Positions 5,094 through 5,557 of a stretch of 5,557 nucleotides of DNA are shown here, one piece after another. Below the pieces are notes generated by a model. It did no database searches. It was given only the letters and a program-made list of their open reading frames with translations, and was not told the origin of the DNA. The stretch lies in NCBI GenBank assembly GCA_011055475.1, contig DSDH01000474.1:1-5557 (forward strand), given 5' to 3'. Numbering within the stretch: position 1 is the first letter of the stretch; every line of letters begins with the position of its first letter. Position numbers and translations under genes: made by a program. This stretch comes from Phycisphaerales bacterium (GTDB lineage: Bacteria > Planctomycetota > Phycisphaerae > Sedimentisphaerales > Anaerohalosphaeraceae).

Positions 5094-5557
5094 ATGAATC
5101 CAAGGATCGCCCCGGACAAACCGTTGCTCGAACGACGCATCGCGGTCCTCGCGGGTGGGATCGGCGCCGAGCGGGAGGTCTCCCTCCAAAGCGGCAAGCA
5201 CATCGCCGCGGCGGTGGCGGCCGCGGGCTTCGACGTCCTGACCTCCGACATCCGGCCCGATGATCTCCACGTCCTCGACGAGCCGAGCATTGACGTGTTC
5301 TTCCTGGCGCTGCATGGCCAGTTCGGCGAGGATGGACAGCTTCAGGGGATTCTCGAACAGCGGCGACTGGTATTCACCGGGTCGGGCTCCCAGGCCAGCC
5401 GTCTGGCCTTCGACAAGGCCGCCGCCAAGGAGGTGTTCGGCCGCGCCGGCGCATCCGTGCCGCGACACGTGCACCTCAAAGACCCCTCCGACCGGACGGG
5501 GCTGAAGGATCGCGTCACGGCGTTGGGCGACCGTTTCGTGGTCAAGCCGGCCGGTCA
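5094..5557 (+). CDS. ddl: D-alanine--D-alanine ligase (Ddl), 5' part
   Basis: ATP-grasp enzyme that joins two D-alanines to give the dipeptide MurF adds to the peptidoglycan precursor. The window holds the first 154 codons, roughly half of a typical Ddl; the rest lies beyond the right edge. Visible motifs: GGIGAEREVSLQSG (21-34) with the substrate-binding Glu26; ALHGQFGEDGQLQGILE (72-88); TGSGSQASRLAFDK (95-108); and FVVKPAG (148-154), whose Lys151 should contact ATP. Gly24 stands where many Ddl proteins have Ser (GGxSAE). The ATG at 5094 leaves about 13 residues before the first strand. No good Shine-Dalgarno precedes it, only an A-rich stretch (AAACAAAACGGTC). An in-frame GTG at 5070 is an alternative start but has no better signal. 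The gene follows murB by 47 nt with no terminator, so co-transcription is likely. Confidence 0.95.
   Translation, partial: MNPRIAPDKPLLERRIAVLAGGIGAEREVSLQSGKHIAAAVAAAGFDVLTSDIRPDDLHVLDEPSIDVFFLALHGQFGEDGQLQGILEQRRLVFTGSGSQASRLAFDKAAAKEVFGRAGASVPRHVHLKDPSDRTGLKDRVTALGDRFVVKPAG

Noticed and set aside
1..5557. CRISPR arrays, tRNA or rRNA genes, insertion sequences, integration sites
   Set aside because: I saw no regularly spaced direct repeats, no tRNA cloverleaf sequences, no transposase motifs and no terminal repeats on either strand.

Overview
The window comes from a GC-rich bacterial chromosome. The best guess for its origin is a planctomycete, probably of the Phycisphaerae/Sedimentisphaerales type. 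That rests on the left-hand gene, a secreted mosaic with a dockerin-like calcium repeat, a lamin-tail domain, a chitobiase C-terminal-like module and the start of what looks like a CotH kinase-like region, an architecture I associate with that phylum. The assignment is inferred from architecture and protein style; the window holds no rRNA or other phylogenetic marker.

Layout: (1) Positions 1-2414, minus strand: the first 804 codons of a very large exported protein that runs off the left edge. (2) Positions 2415-2726: a divergent intergenic region. It holds a near-consensus sigma-70-type promoter firing left (TTGAAA, 17 nt, TATAAT) and a weaker one firing right (TTGTCC, 17 nt, TATACT), with GC-rich inverted repeats between them and over the right-hand -35. 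(3) Positions 2727-5557, plus strand: murC, murB and the 5' part of ddl, tightly packed. murB starts inside the end of murC (35-nt overlap) and ddl follows murB after 47 nt.

The right half is a piece of the division and cell wall (dcw) cluster. MurB reduces UDP-GlcNAc-enolpyruvate to UDP-MurNAc, MurC adds L-Ala to UDP-MurNAc, and Ddl makes the D-Ala-D-Ala dipeptide later added by MurF. The three supply cytoplasmic peptidoglycan precursors. The gene order murC-murB-ddl matches the classical order, but here murC is the first gene of its transcription unit, with its own promoter and a divergent neighbour instead of murG/ftsW upstream. The left-hand protein is predicted to act outside the cytoplasmic membrane. 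Its only visible link to the mur genes is the shared intergenic region.

I do not see a clearly new system. The points most worth a second look are the N-terminal dockerin plus probable CotH architecture, a domain of about 210 residues nested inside another beta-sandwich domain, the ambiguous start of the exported protein, the Cys-for-Ser change in MurB and the GAGP motif in MurC.
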